DNA of 35,908 nucleotides from Deltaproteobacteria bacterium. Lineage in GTDB: Bacteria > Myxococcota_A > Polyangia > HGW-17. Every line of letters starts with the position of its first letter. Positions within the stretch are counted from its first letter, which is position 1. The DNA lies in assembly GCA_016937155.1 (NCBI GenBank), contig JAFGWM010000058.1:1-35908 (forward strand), written 5' to 3'. Both the position numbers and the translations under genes were made by a program. This document shows positions 7,720 to 14,358 of this stretch, in pieces. The notes below the pieces were generated by a model. The model searched no databases. It had not been told where the DNA came from and worked only from the letters and a program-made list of their open reading frames with translations.

Positions 7720-9633
7720 ATGAAAAAAATACTACTTTTTTTAGCCATATTGCAGATGACTTTGTACTCCTGTTCATTTGACACCTCAGGTACCGGAGAT
7801 CCCTCTGTTCCCCATTGCGCTGATAACGGGCTTTCCGGAGATGAATCCGATGTGGATTGCGGTGGTTCAGATTGCGAACCATGCGCTGCCGATATGAACT
7901 GCAACGTGAATTCCGACTGCTTATCAGGATACTGCAATGATGACGGAAAGTGTTCATCAAGCCCAACATGTGATGATAATATCCTAAACAGTGATGAAAC
8001 TGACGTGGACTGTGGTGGTTCAAACTGTGAGCCATGTGGAGCAGGTCTACACTGTATTACTAATGAAGATTGCATAACATCCAACTGTGGAGATGGAGGA
8101 ATCTGTATATTTGATCCTCAGTGTACTGATCATGAGAAAAACGGTGACGAAACTGATGTGGACTGTGGTGGTTCACTTTGCTCACCATGTGAAGATACAA
8201 AAAACTGTCTGGAGGCATCTGACTGTTTAAGCGGTGTTTGTGGCACTGATGGAACCTGCGCTGCACCAAGCTGCAATGACACCGTAACAAATGGTAATGA
8301 AACCGATACTGACTGTGGGGGAGATGACTGTCCCAAATGTGAACCAGGTTATGACTGTATCGAAAATTCTGATTGCACCAGTGATGTTTGCGATGACAAT
8401 GTTTGTGCTGAGCCCAGTTGCAATGACACCGTAACAAATGGTAATGAAACTGATATTGACTGTGGGGGAAATGACTGCCCCAAATGTGAACCAGGTTATG
8501 ATTGCATCGAAAATTCAGACTGCACCAGTGATGTTTGCGATGACAATGTTTGTGCCGAACCCAGTTGCACTGACACCGTTTTAAATGGTACTGAAACCGA
8601 TATAGATTGCGGTGGAAATGACTGCCCCAAATGTGCTGTGGGTGATATTTGTATCTCAGGAAATGACTGTGAAGAAGGTGTTTGCGATGACACCTTACTC
8701 ACATGCAGTGAGCCTTTATGTACTGATTCAGTGGAAAATGGAATTGAAACTGATGAGGACTGTGGTGGAACTGAGTGCCCTCAGTGTGCCGTAGGGAAAA
8801 AATGTCTGGTAGATTCCGATTGTATCTCTCTTGTATGTGATCCTTCATCACATCTCTGTCTTAACAGCACCTGCACTGATTCAGTCATGAACGGCTATGA
8901 ATCAGATATCGACTGTGGTGGTATTTACTGCGAAGGCTGCCTGGAAGGTCAGAACTGTAATCTGGATATTGACTGTGCAAGTGGATACTGCAATTCAAAT
9001 GTCTGTGAGAACACAACAAGCTGCAAGGAACTGAAATCTCTTGTCCCTGCAACTACCAGTGGATTTTACCACATTCTCACCGAATCCGGCAGTCTGTTGA
9101 ATGTATACTGCCATATTGAAACTTCCGGCACATACACGCTTTATTACATAACAAGTGGAGCCACCACTTATAAAACATCAGATACAAACAGCTGCAATGC
9201 CATAGGACTTGAGCTTTTTACCCCTACACAGCGATTCCACTATAGCGCTGGTAGAGACTTCGCTCTTTCCCAGGGAATTTCAACCAGCGGTGATTTCATG
9301 GGTCCCCTTGGTATTTATAATCCAAATAATGGAGACGACCTTGGTATAAATCAGTGGTGTGAAGGCTCAAATAAATGCTGTCATAAAAAAATGATGGGTG
9401 GACTGGATGATGATACTGTAAGTGATGATGTATGCGGGTTTACTTCTCTGGCTGGAAACGAATTCTGGGCAAGTGATCTAACTTCTATTTCTGAGCCTAA
9501 TGGTGATTACGATGCCAACTGCTGGTTGAATTTCGACTGGGACAGCTCAGGAAATCTGAATCACTGGAATGATCAGGACTGTGATTATGGATATTCCAGT
9601 TATCTTTGTATGGCATATGATGATATTCCTTAA
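7720..9633 (+). CDS. Cys-rich repeat lipoprotein with C-terminal fibrinogen/lectin-like domain
   Basis: 637 residues. The signal peptide ends in lipobox LYSC (Cys18). Residues about 30-425 are eight tandem units of 48-50 residues with consensus C-x-D-x3-NG-x-ETD-x-DCGG-x2-C-x2-C...C...DC-x4-C...C, a repeat common in myxobacterial-type surface proteins and probably held by disulfides. Units 4 and 5 are nearly identical in DNA. The C-terminal ~200 residues open like a fibrinogen-related domain ('CKELKSLVPATTSGFYHI', 'VYCHIETSG'). They end in a Cys/Trp-rich segment resembling a C-type-lectin-like tail ('HWNDQDCDYGYSSYLC'). A surface adhesin or glycan-binding role is likely but unproven. GGAGG lies 7 bases before the ATG. 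Confidence 0.85.
   Translation: MKKILLFLAILQMTLYSCSFDTSGTGDPSVPHCADNGLSGDESDVDCGGSDCEPCAADMNCNVNSDCLSGYCNDDGKCSSSPTCDDNILNSDETDVDCGGSNCEPCGAGLHCITNEDCITSNCGDGGICIFDPQCTDHEKNGDETDVDCGGSLCSPCEDTKNCLEASDCLSGVCGTDGTCAAPSCNDTVTNGNETDTDCGGDDCPKCEPGYDCIENSDCTSDVCDDNVCAEPSCNDTVTNGNETDIDCGGNDCPKCEPGYDCIENSDCTSDVCDDNVCAEPSCTDTVLNGTETDIDCGGNDCPKCAVGDICISGNDCEEGVCDDTLLTCSEPLCTDSVENGIETDEDCGGTECPQCAVGKKCLVDSDCISLVCDPSSHLCLNSTCTDSVMNGYESDIDCGGIYCEGCLEGQNCNLDIDCASGYCNSNVCENTTSCKELKSLVPATTSGFYHILTESGSLLNVYCHIETSGTYTLYYITSGATTYKTSDTNSCNAIGLELFTPTQRFHYSAGRDFALSQGISTSGDFMGPLGIYNPNNGDDLGINQWCEGSNKCCHKKMMGGLDDDTVSDDVCGFTSLAGNEFWASDLTSISEPNGDYDANCWLNFDWDSSGNLNHWNDQDCDYGYSSYLCMAYDDIP
8272..8565 (+). repeat. Near-identical tandem 147-bp duplication inside the Cys-rich repeat gene
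   Basis: Copies 8272-8418 and 8419-8565 encode repeat units 4 and 5 of the lipoprotein. Both start TGCAATGACACCGTAACAAA and differ at only a handful of bases, mostly synonymous. The other six units are far more diverged. Unit 6 starts exactly one period later (8566). This indicates a recent in-frame duplication and possible copy-number variation between strains. Confidence 0.85.
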
Positions 9634-9645
9634 AATTGTTTAAAC

Positions 9646-10248
9646 TCAGTAGGGCTTCTGATACATATAATTTCCAGGGGGATCATAATTACATACAACT
9701 ATCATTTTCCCTTTGCAGATAGACTTCGCGCATCCTACTTTTGTTGTTTTTCTCCATACAACCTGGGTATAATGTCCTGATTTATACCAGTTTTTTGGAG
9801 TTAACTTTCCCCCTGTATAATATTTTTTTTCGCGTTCCCAGCTTTGAACAGCATCCTTGACAGTATACGCTCTTGCTGTTCCTGAAAATAAATTTTCACC
9901 ATATGGAGATTTCTTGCGATGCTGCAGTCGGCAAATCCCTTTAAGATTATCAGCCCACTTTTGAGCGTAGGCACTTAGTTTTGTTGACCATTTCATGGGA
10001 GGGATTTTAAGGGATTTCCTGATTCTATTATGTTCTGCAAGGATTGATGTGGCCTCAAGTGATGAGAGGCTTGAACCTGATTTAATAACAGCCTGAGGTT
10101 TCATCACCTTTTTTTCGGCTGTTCCCCTGGCATCAAAATCTCCCGAAGAAATAATGATCGGGTCAAATTGTTTCTTAATAACCGTATCACCGTGTTCAGA
10201 TGCGCATGCACCAAGAGTGATAAAGGACAAAATAATTATTTTTTTCAT
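9646..10248 (-). CDS. CAP/SCP (PR-1-like) domain lipoprotein
   Basis: 200 residues from the chosen start. Lipobox LGAC (Cys15) follows a short signal peptide, then a linker of about 50 residues. The CAP domain follows: 'LAEHNRIRKSL', 'MKWSTKLSAYAQKWADNL', 'YGENLFSG', 'SGHYTQVVWRKTTKVGCA' and 'VVCNYDPPGNYM'. The two His and two Glu positions that line the CAP cavity are present (HN.., GEN, WERE.., GHYTQ). Four Cys in the C-terminal half fit disulfides. Bacterial CAP proteins are secreted, with poorly defined roles in envelope, lipid or metal binding. The GTG/ATG-rich leader is resolved by GGAGG 6 bases before ATG 10248; an ATG four codons earlier lies across that site. Convergent with the Cys-rich lipoprotein gene, only 12 bases apart. 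Confidence 0.9.
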   Translation of the reverse strand: MKKIIILSFITLGACASEHGDTVIKKQFDPIIISSGDFDARGTAEKKVMKPQAVIKSGSSLSSLEATSILAEHNRIRKSLKIPPMKWSTKLSAYAQKWADNLKGICRLQHRKKSPYGENLFSGTARAYTVKDAVQSWEREKKYYTGGKLTPKNWYKSGHYTQVVWRKTTKVGCAKSICKGKMIVVCNYDPPGNYMYQKPY

Positions 10249-10358
10249 AGCTGCCTCCATTTCTGAATCGATAAAATATTCAGTCGTAATAGATCATACG
10301 AAATCCAGTTGCCAGGATTCAAAATGTACACCCCCTTTTTTCAAATTTGAATTATAAA

Positions 10359-11291
10359 TCAGTTCCTGTTGAGATCCATGATATATTTTGTAGCACTTAA
10401 TGCGGCAACGGTTCCATCACTTACAGCTGTTGTAATCTGCCTGTAGCGCTTTGCCCGGCAATCACCCGCTGCATAGACACCATCAACACTTGTTTTCAGG
10501 CTCTCATCAGTGACAATTTCACCGTAATCATTTAATTCCACAATGTTTTTCAGGAATTCCGTATTGGGGACATACCCGATAAAAAGAAAAACTCCACTCA
10601 CATCAAGTACAGTTTCCTCTCCGGTTCGTTTATTTGAACTTACAACTGAATTTAGTGATTCATCTCCCCTGAATTCCCTAATGGTCTGTTCCATAAGAAA
10701 TGAAATCCGTGGATTTTTCTTTGCTTCTTCAACAGCCCAGGGAAAAGCCTGAAAATGATCAAACTCGTGAATAACAGTAACTTTTGATGCATATCTGGTT
10801 AATTCTACAGCTTCCTCAAGAGCGCTGTTTCCTCCACCGATCACTGCGATTTCTTTATCGGTGAAGAAATCGCCATCACATGTTGCGCAGTATGAGATCC
10901 CCAGGCCCTTGAATCTTGTTTCAGATTCAAGACCCAGAGTACGTGGTTTCCCACCGGTGGCTATAATCACAGCATCGGATGTAAATGTTCCTTCGTCATC
11001 AACTTCAAAGGTTTTAAGGGATGAATCAATATCCATGGAATGAATGTCAGCTTGTGTAATTATGTCACAACCGAAACTTTTCGCCTGGTTCCTCATTGCC
11101 ATTCCAAGATCATGACCGGAGATTTCAGGGAAACCTGGATAATTCGCAATCATATGGCTGAGATTCATCTGACCTCCTGAAGTCCCATTATCCAGAATCA
11201 GTGTCTTTACCCGCGATCTAGCCAGATAAATTCCTGCTGTTAAACCTGCAGGTCCTGCACCGAGTATTATCACATCATATTTATTTTCCAT
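10359..11291 (-). CDS. trxB: Thioredoxin reductase (FAD, CATC active site)
   Basis: 310 residues. The FAD site 'GAGPAGLTAG' (11-20), redox dithiol CATC (135-138), second Rossmann 'GGGNSA' (152-157) and C-terminal FAD motif 'GVYAAGDCR' are all in place, at the usual length for low-molecular-weight TrxB. It reduces thioredoxin-type proteins. The pyridine-nucleotide domain reads 'VIHEFDHFQA' where NADPH-dependent enzymes have HRR-x3-R. The arginines that hold the NADPH 2'-phosphate are therefore missing, suggesting NADH or another donor. It is the last gene of the ArsR-led redox operon, 38 bases after the divergent thioredoxin gene. Function is confident; cofactor preference is inferred. Confidence 0.93.
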   Translation of the reverse strand: MENKYDVIILGAGPAGLTAGIYLARSRVKTLILDNGTSGGQMNLSHMIANYPGFPEISGHDLGMAMRNQAKSFGCDIITQADIHSMDIDSSLKTFEVDDEGTFTSDAVIIATGGKPRTLGLESETRFKGLGISYCATCDGDFFTDKEIAVIGGGNSALEEAVELTRYASKVTVIHEFDHFQAFPWAVEEAKKNPRISFLMEQTIREFRGDESLNSVVSSNKRTGEETVLDVSGVFLFIGYVPNTEFLKNIVELNDYGEIVTDESLKTSVDGVYAAGDCRAKRYRQITTAVSDGTVAALSATKYIMDLNRN

Positions 11292-11329
11292 GGAGATTCG
11301 CCTTTCAGTTTAAACTTTATTCAGTAAGT

Positions 11330-11674
11330 TCAGGCAAGTTTACTGTTAAGTATTTCCTTGATTTGTGCCTTTGTCTGAATACTTGTGGTGGCGGCAACAA
11401 CTTTTCCTTCATTGAAGTAAACGGTGAACGGGAGGCCGTTGAAACTTCTAACCTCAGGAAGGCTTCGGATGGTTTTCATAGCAGTTGGTGTATCGAAATC
11501 CATATCCATGAATTTAACATCACTGTATTTTGATGACAGATTATCCATGGCATCATAAACCGGAATACACATAGGACCCATTCTTCCGCAGGCCACAACA
11601 AATTTACCCTTTTCATCAATCAGTTTATTATATTCGTCCAATGATTCCAGATGAGGAAGATTCGTATTTAACAT
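11330..11674 (-). CDS. Divergent thioredoxin-fold protein (no CGPC motif)
   Basis: 114 residues. The fold is supported by 'KFVVAC' (strand), 'IPVYDAMDNLSSKY' (helix 2), 'VKFMDMDFD' (strand 3), the cis-Pro loop 'NGLPFTVYFNEGKVV' and a C-terminal helix. Where thioredoxin has W-CGPC-K the sequence reads 'CGRMGPMCIP'. By my alignment both catalytic Cys are Met (MGPM), with Cys29 three residues before and Cys36 just after. It could use this C-x6-C pair, or act as a non-catalytic partner. AGGAGA lies 6 bases before the ATG. Placed between groES and trxB, so it is a candidate substrate of the reductase. Confidence 0.85.
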   Translation of the reverse strand: MLNTNLPHLESLDEYNKLIDEKGKFVVACGRMGPMCIPVYDAMDNLSSKYSDVKFMDMDFDTPTAMKTIRSLPEVRSFNGLPFTVYFNEGKVVAATTSIQTKAQIKEILNSKLA

Positions 11675-11734
11675 TTTATTTCTCCTAAGTTTTTTGTTTA
11701 TTGTTTATAAATTTTTTTGCTGTTACATATTATT

Positions 11735-12022
11735 TCAATCAGGAATCGCATCTGTTTCAACAATTTTCCCCAGTATCTCACTCCAGGAAATAAGTCTCAC
11801 TTTTTCACCTTCGACTTCAAATTCATTTCCTGCATATTTTTTTACAATCACCAGATCTCCAACAGCAATTCCTCTATCCTTCAGTTCATCGCTCACAGCA
11901 GTCACTATTCCCTGCTCAGGTTTTTCCTGCATGTTCTCGGGTAGATAAATTCCAGCTTCGTTTTTCGGTGATACTTCCACAGATTTTAAAACAACATAGT
12001 CATTTAAAGGTGTGATTGTCAT
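11735..12022 (-). CDS. groES: Co-chaperonin GroES
   Basis: 95 residues, the normal GroES length. It starts 'ITPLNDYVVLK', has the mobile GroEL-binding loop 'NEAGIYLPENMQEKPEQG' with the hydrophobic Ile-Tyr-Leu tripeptide, then 'VGDLVIVKKYAGNEFEVEG' and 'RLISWSEILGKI'. It should cap a GroEL ring to close the folding chamber. No groEL follows; flanking genes are thiol-redox proteins in the same orientation, 16 bases after the Trx/Grx gene and about 60 before the next. A second, stress-specific GroES beside the main groESL locus is the likely explanation. A GGAAAGG site precedes the ATG. Confidence 0.92.
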   Translation of the reverse strand: MTITPLNDYVVLKSVEVSPKNEAGIYLPENMQEKPEQGIVTAVSDELKDRGIAVGDLVIVKKYAGNEFEVEGEKVRLISWSEILGKIVETDAIPD

Positions 12023-12038
12023 AAAATTTCCCTTTCCT

Positions 12039-12632
12039 TCAGTTACCTGAAATTCCTAATAATGCGTTAATTTTTGGTTTATCAAATCCCACAACCCATG
12101 CACCGTTTATACTTATCTGAGGAACCCCTCTCTGTCCAGTTTTCCTCACCATAAGTTGTGCTGCATCAGGATTGTTCTCTACATTTATTTCTTTGAATCT
12201 TACGCCCTGTTTATTGAAATAATCCTTTACCCTGACGCACCAGGAACATGAAGAAGTTGTATAAACATCAACCTGTTTTGGCTTTTCTTTTTTCCCGTCC
12301 TTCGGTTCTGATGCAGATTCAGGATGATTAATCATACCCTGGTAGGCACTGACTGTCTGAAGACCCGGAAGCATGTGACGAACGTTGTTATCTTCAACAC
12401 TGATAACCATAGGAACATCATAAACTCCATATTTTTTATGAATATCTTTTGTCTGGGCCACATCAACCTGAAAAACTCTAACTTCAGGATTCTTATCACA
12501 GAATGATTCAAACACGGGAAGTGCTTCTCTGGAAATTCTGGAAAACTCACCAAAAAAACCAATCAGAAACAATCCTTTAAACCCATCAGTCAGTAATTCC
12601 AGTTGTTCAAGACTTTCTACTGTAGAAACCAT
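12039..12632 (-). CDS. Thioredoxin-fold / glutaredoxin-domain fusion
   Basis: 197 residues from ATG 12632. The N-terminal domain (about 1-105) has thioredoxin architecture: 'LFLIGFFGEF', helix 'REALPVFESF', 'EVRVFQVDVAQ' and cis-Pro in 'YDVPMVI'. The CGPC position reads Ser-Arg-Ile-Ser, so it is probably redox-dead. After a Lys/Glu-rich linker comes a glutaredoxin/NrdH-like domain: 'VDVYTTSSCSWCVRVKDYF' with CSWC, 'INVENNP', 'RGVPQISING' and 'VGFDKPKINALL'. This domain can form and reduce disulfides. ATG 12632 is preferred over the ATG two codons earlier because AAGGAG lies 6 bases upstream of it. The ArsR stop is 2 bases before it, so translation is coupled. Confidence 0.87.
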   Translation of the reverse strand: MVSTVESLEQLELLTDGFKGLFLIGFFGEFSRISREALPVFESFCDKNPEVRVFQVDVAQTKDIHKKYGVYDVPMVISVEDNNVRHMLPGLQTVSAYQGMINHPESASEPKDGKKEKPKQVDVYTTSSCSWCVRVKDYFNKQGVRFKEINVENNPDAAQLMVRKTGQRGVPQISINGAWVVGFDKPKINALLGISGN

Positions 12633-12634
12633 AC

Positions 12635-12970
12635 TCATCTCCTTGATTTTTTATCATCTTCCGGGCAGATTCCTTCGGAAGAATTCATAGAAAGATTATT
12701 TAAACTATCCAAAACCATTTTAACCAGACCGGGATTCGCAAGAGAGTATTCCCTGCAGCGCCCACTACTGGAACATTTAAGTAGACCGTGCTTTTTAATT
12801 ATCGACAGTTGTTTTGAGACAACTGCTTGAGCACCACCCAGTTCAGACACAAGATCACTGACTATGGAACTTTTATTTAGCAACTGAACTATAATACCCA
12901 GTCTCTGACTGTTTGATAAAACAAATGCCATCTCAGATATTTGTTCCAGATTATAACTACAGGATTCCAT
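12635..12970 (-). CDS. ArsR/SmtB-family transcriptional regulator, Cys-rich
   Basis: 111 residues. The winged helix-turn-helix is clear: 'LSNSQRLGIIVQLL', 'VSDLVSELGGAQAVVSKQLSIIKKHGLL', then the wing hairpin up to 'REYSLANPGL'. ArsR proteins are dimeric repressors released by metals or thiol oxidation. Four Cys are present, at 4, 66, 72 and 102; the pair 66/72 lies in the wing ('LLKCSSSGRC'), a possible metal or redox switch. The textbook ELCVC arsenic site is absent. It is the first gene of the redox operon; AGAGG sits about 8 bases upstream of the ATG, and a promoter with operator-like symmetry lies just before it, so autoregulation is likely. Confidence 0.88.
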   Translation of the reverse strand: MESCSYNLEQISEMAFVLSNSQRLGIIVQLLNKSSIVSDLVSELGGAQAVVSKQLSIIKKHGLLKCSSSGRCREYSLANPGLVKMVLDSLNNLSMNSSEGICPEDDKKSRR

Positions 12971-12997
12971 ATCACAGACCTCTCACATACCGAAATT

Positions 12998-13032
12998 GAT
13001 ATATATACGATTCGATATATGTCAATACATCG
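12998..13032 (-). promoter_or_regulatory. Promoter and operator-like inverted repeat of the redox operon
   Basis: On the minus strand TTGACA (13025-13020) is followed after 16 bases by TATATC (13003-12998), a near-ideal sigma-70 promoter whose start would fall about 20 bases before the regulator ATG. An inverted repeat, CGATATAT-N4-ATACATCG (13013-13032, arms matching 7 of 8), covers the -35 box, and CGA-T-TCG (13008-13014) sits in the spacer. This fits repression by the ArsR product. No binding data; inferred from position and symmetry. Confidence 0.65.
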
Positions 13033-13089
13033 CATGCTCTTTTTATCTATTTTTTTTAATTTTCAGAATTGTCAGATTTAAGGTGTTTT

Positions 13090-14232
13090 TTATCGCCATT
13101 TAAGGAAGAAGCTGGTTCCGGCTTTTGAACTGTATTTCCATTTAGGAACTTTGACGCCTCTGACCCAGATATATTTTTCAATCCAGGGGTATATATATTC
13201 AACCTGAACTCTCGCCCATTTTCCAGGATATGTAAATTTCGTCGCACTGGCCTTTTTCCTGATTGCATTTCCAAGATCTGAGGCATTCCATTTCCAATGA
13301 GCCAGAGAGTTTCCATATGGACGTGAAATTTCATAGGTTCTTATGGTTTCCCACCTTCCGTACCACATTAATGAAACCTTCCAATAGGGTTTTTTTGCGT
13401 ATTTTTTCCATTTTTTAGGAGCCTTCAGAAATTCACAACGAATAGTTACCTTATCCTTGTGATTAAAAAGAAATTTCAGAAGAGAATTATTGAGTCTGGA
13501 ACCACTGGTTTTTTTAACTGGAACACACTTTACTTCATCCTCTGATTTTGCAAATTTCTTCAATCCACCTTTTTTAGTCAGGAAATTTTTCCAGTAAATT
13601 GTTTTTTCCTTTGCGAGCTGTGGTACCCATTTATCAAGTTTAACGTGTGAAGAATATAGTTTTTCTCTTTCTCCCCCGATAACGACATCCTGGAGTGCGT
13701 CAAATTCCACCCCTGGTGTGTTCATTCCATGGTTCCATGCCTTTACAACCATGGATACGGCCCCTTTCTGTATAGATAAAGCTGCCGCACATGTTTTGTC
13801 AGTTTTCCCGGTACAGTAAGTTTTAATATGATAGCTCGCATCTCCTTCAAGACGTCTCCACTGCAATTCATATTTCTTAAACGCAGATGTTTCAGAAGGC
13901 AGAGAAAGACGACTGACAGATGCAAGTTTTGCCTGGAGTTCTTTCAGATGCTTCATTGAAGGCGTATCCTCCCATCCGAGAATTTTATCCCAGGTTCCCT
14001 TGTATCCCATATACATACCCCTTGCAGCTTTAGGATGTGTTTTAAGATATTTAATAATACGCCCGGCATTAAACACATGAACGTTTTTGCCTTTTTCCTT
14101 GAGGGCTTTCATATATTTCAATGTATTTACTCTGATTTCTTCATCAGTCATACCACCCTGGGCAAATAAATTTCCCTGATAAGAAAAAAAGAGAGCCAAG
14201 CCAAAGAACAATGTAATTAACGTTCTGTACAT
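13090..14232 (-). CDS. Exported protein of unknown function, Lys/Trp-rich
   Basis: 380 residues from the chosen start. 'MYRTLITLFFGLALFFSYQG' then 'NLFAQGG' is a signal peptide, probably cut after Phe-Ala-Gln or nearby, so the protein is periplasmic or secreted. The mature chain is basic and rich in Lys and aromatic residues, with helical first half ('EEIRVNTLKYMKALKEKG', 'PSMKHLKELQAKL') and a beta-like, Trp-rich second half ('WKVSLMWYGRWETIRTYE', 'WARVQVEYIYPWIEKYIWV'). Two Cys pairs are possible. I recognise no family. ATG 14232 is preceded by AGGAGGAG; an upstream ATG (14283) has no such site. It stands alone, 75 bases beyond the metallopeptidase gene end. Confidence 0.7.
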   Translation of the reverse strand: MYRTLITLFFGLALFFSYQGNLFAQGGMTDEEIRVNTLKYMKALKEKGKNVHVFNAGRIIKYLKTHPKAARGMYMGYKGTWDKILGWEDTPSMKHLKELQAKLASVSRLSLPSETSAFKKYELQWRRLEGDASYHIKTYCTGKTDKTCAAALSIQKGAVSMVVKAWNHGMNTPGVEFDALQDVVIGGEREKLYSSHVKLDKWVPQLAKEKTIYWKNFLTKKGGLKKFAKSEDEVKCVPVKKTSGSRLNNSLLKFLFNHKDKVTIRCEFLKAPKKWKKYAKKPYWKVSLMWYGRWETIRTYEISRPYGNSLAHWKWNASDLGNAIRKKASATKFTYPGKWARVQVEYIYPWIEKYIWVRGVKVPKWKYSSKAGTSFFLKWR

Positions 14233-14358
14233 ATTTACTCCTCCTGCTATAAATGCGACGTTCACGATTGTGCACAAAAGCACTAACGATTTTGATATTT
14301 CAGATTCAAAGTGTCAAGTATTTTCTATAAAGCGCAAAAAATTTTTAAGAAGAGAGAT

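Noticed and set aside
8060-8702. Long minus-strand open frames antisense to the Cys-rich repeat gene
   Set aside because: They mirror the repetitive codons of the plus-strand gene, are rich in His, Ser or Gln without fold-like patterns, and lack ribosome sites.
7850-9000. CRISPR-like regular repeats
   Set aside because: The period is 147 bases and in frame with a protein; the units are diverged coding repeats, with no short identical repeats separated by unique spacers.
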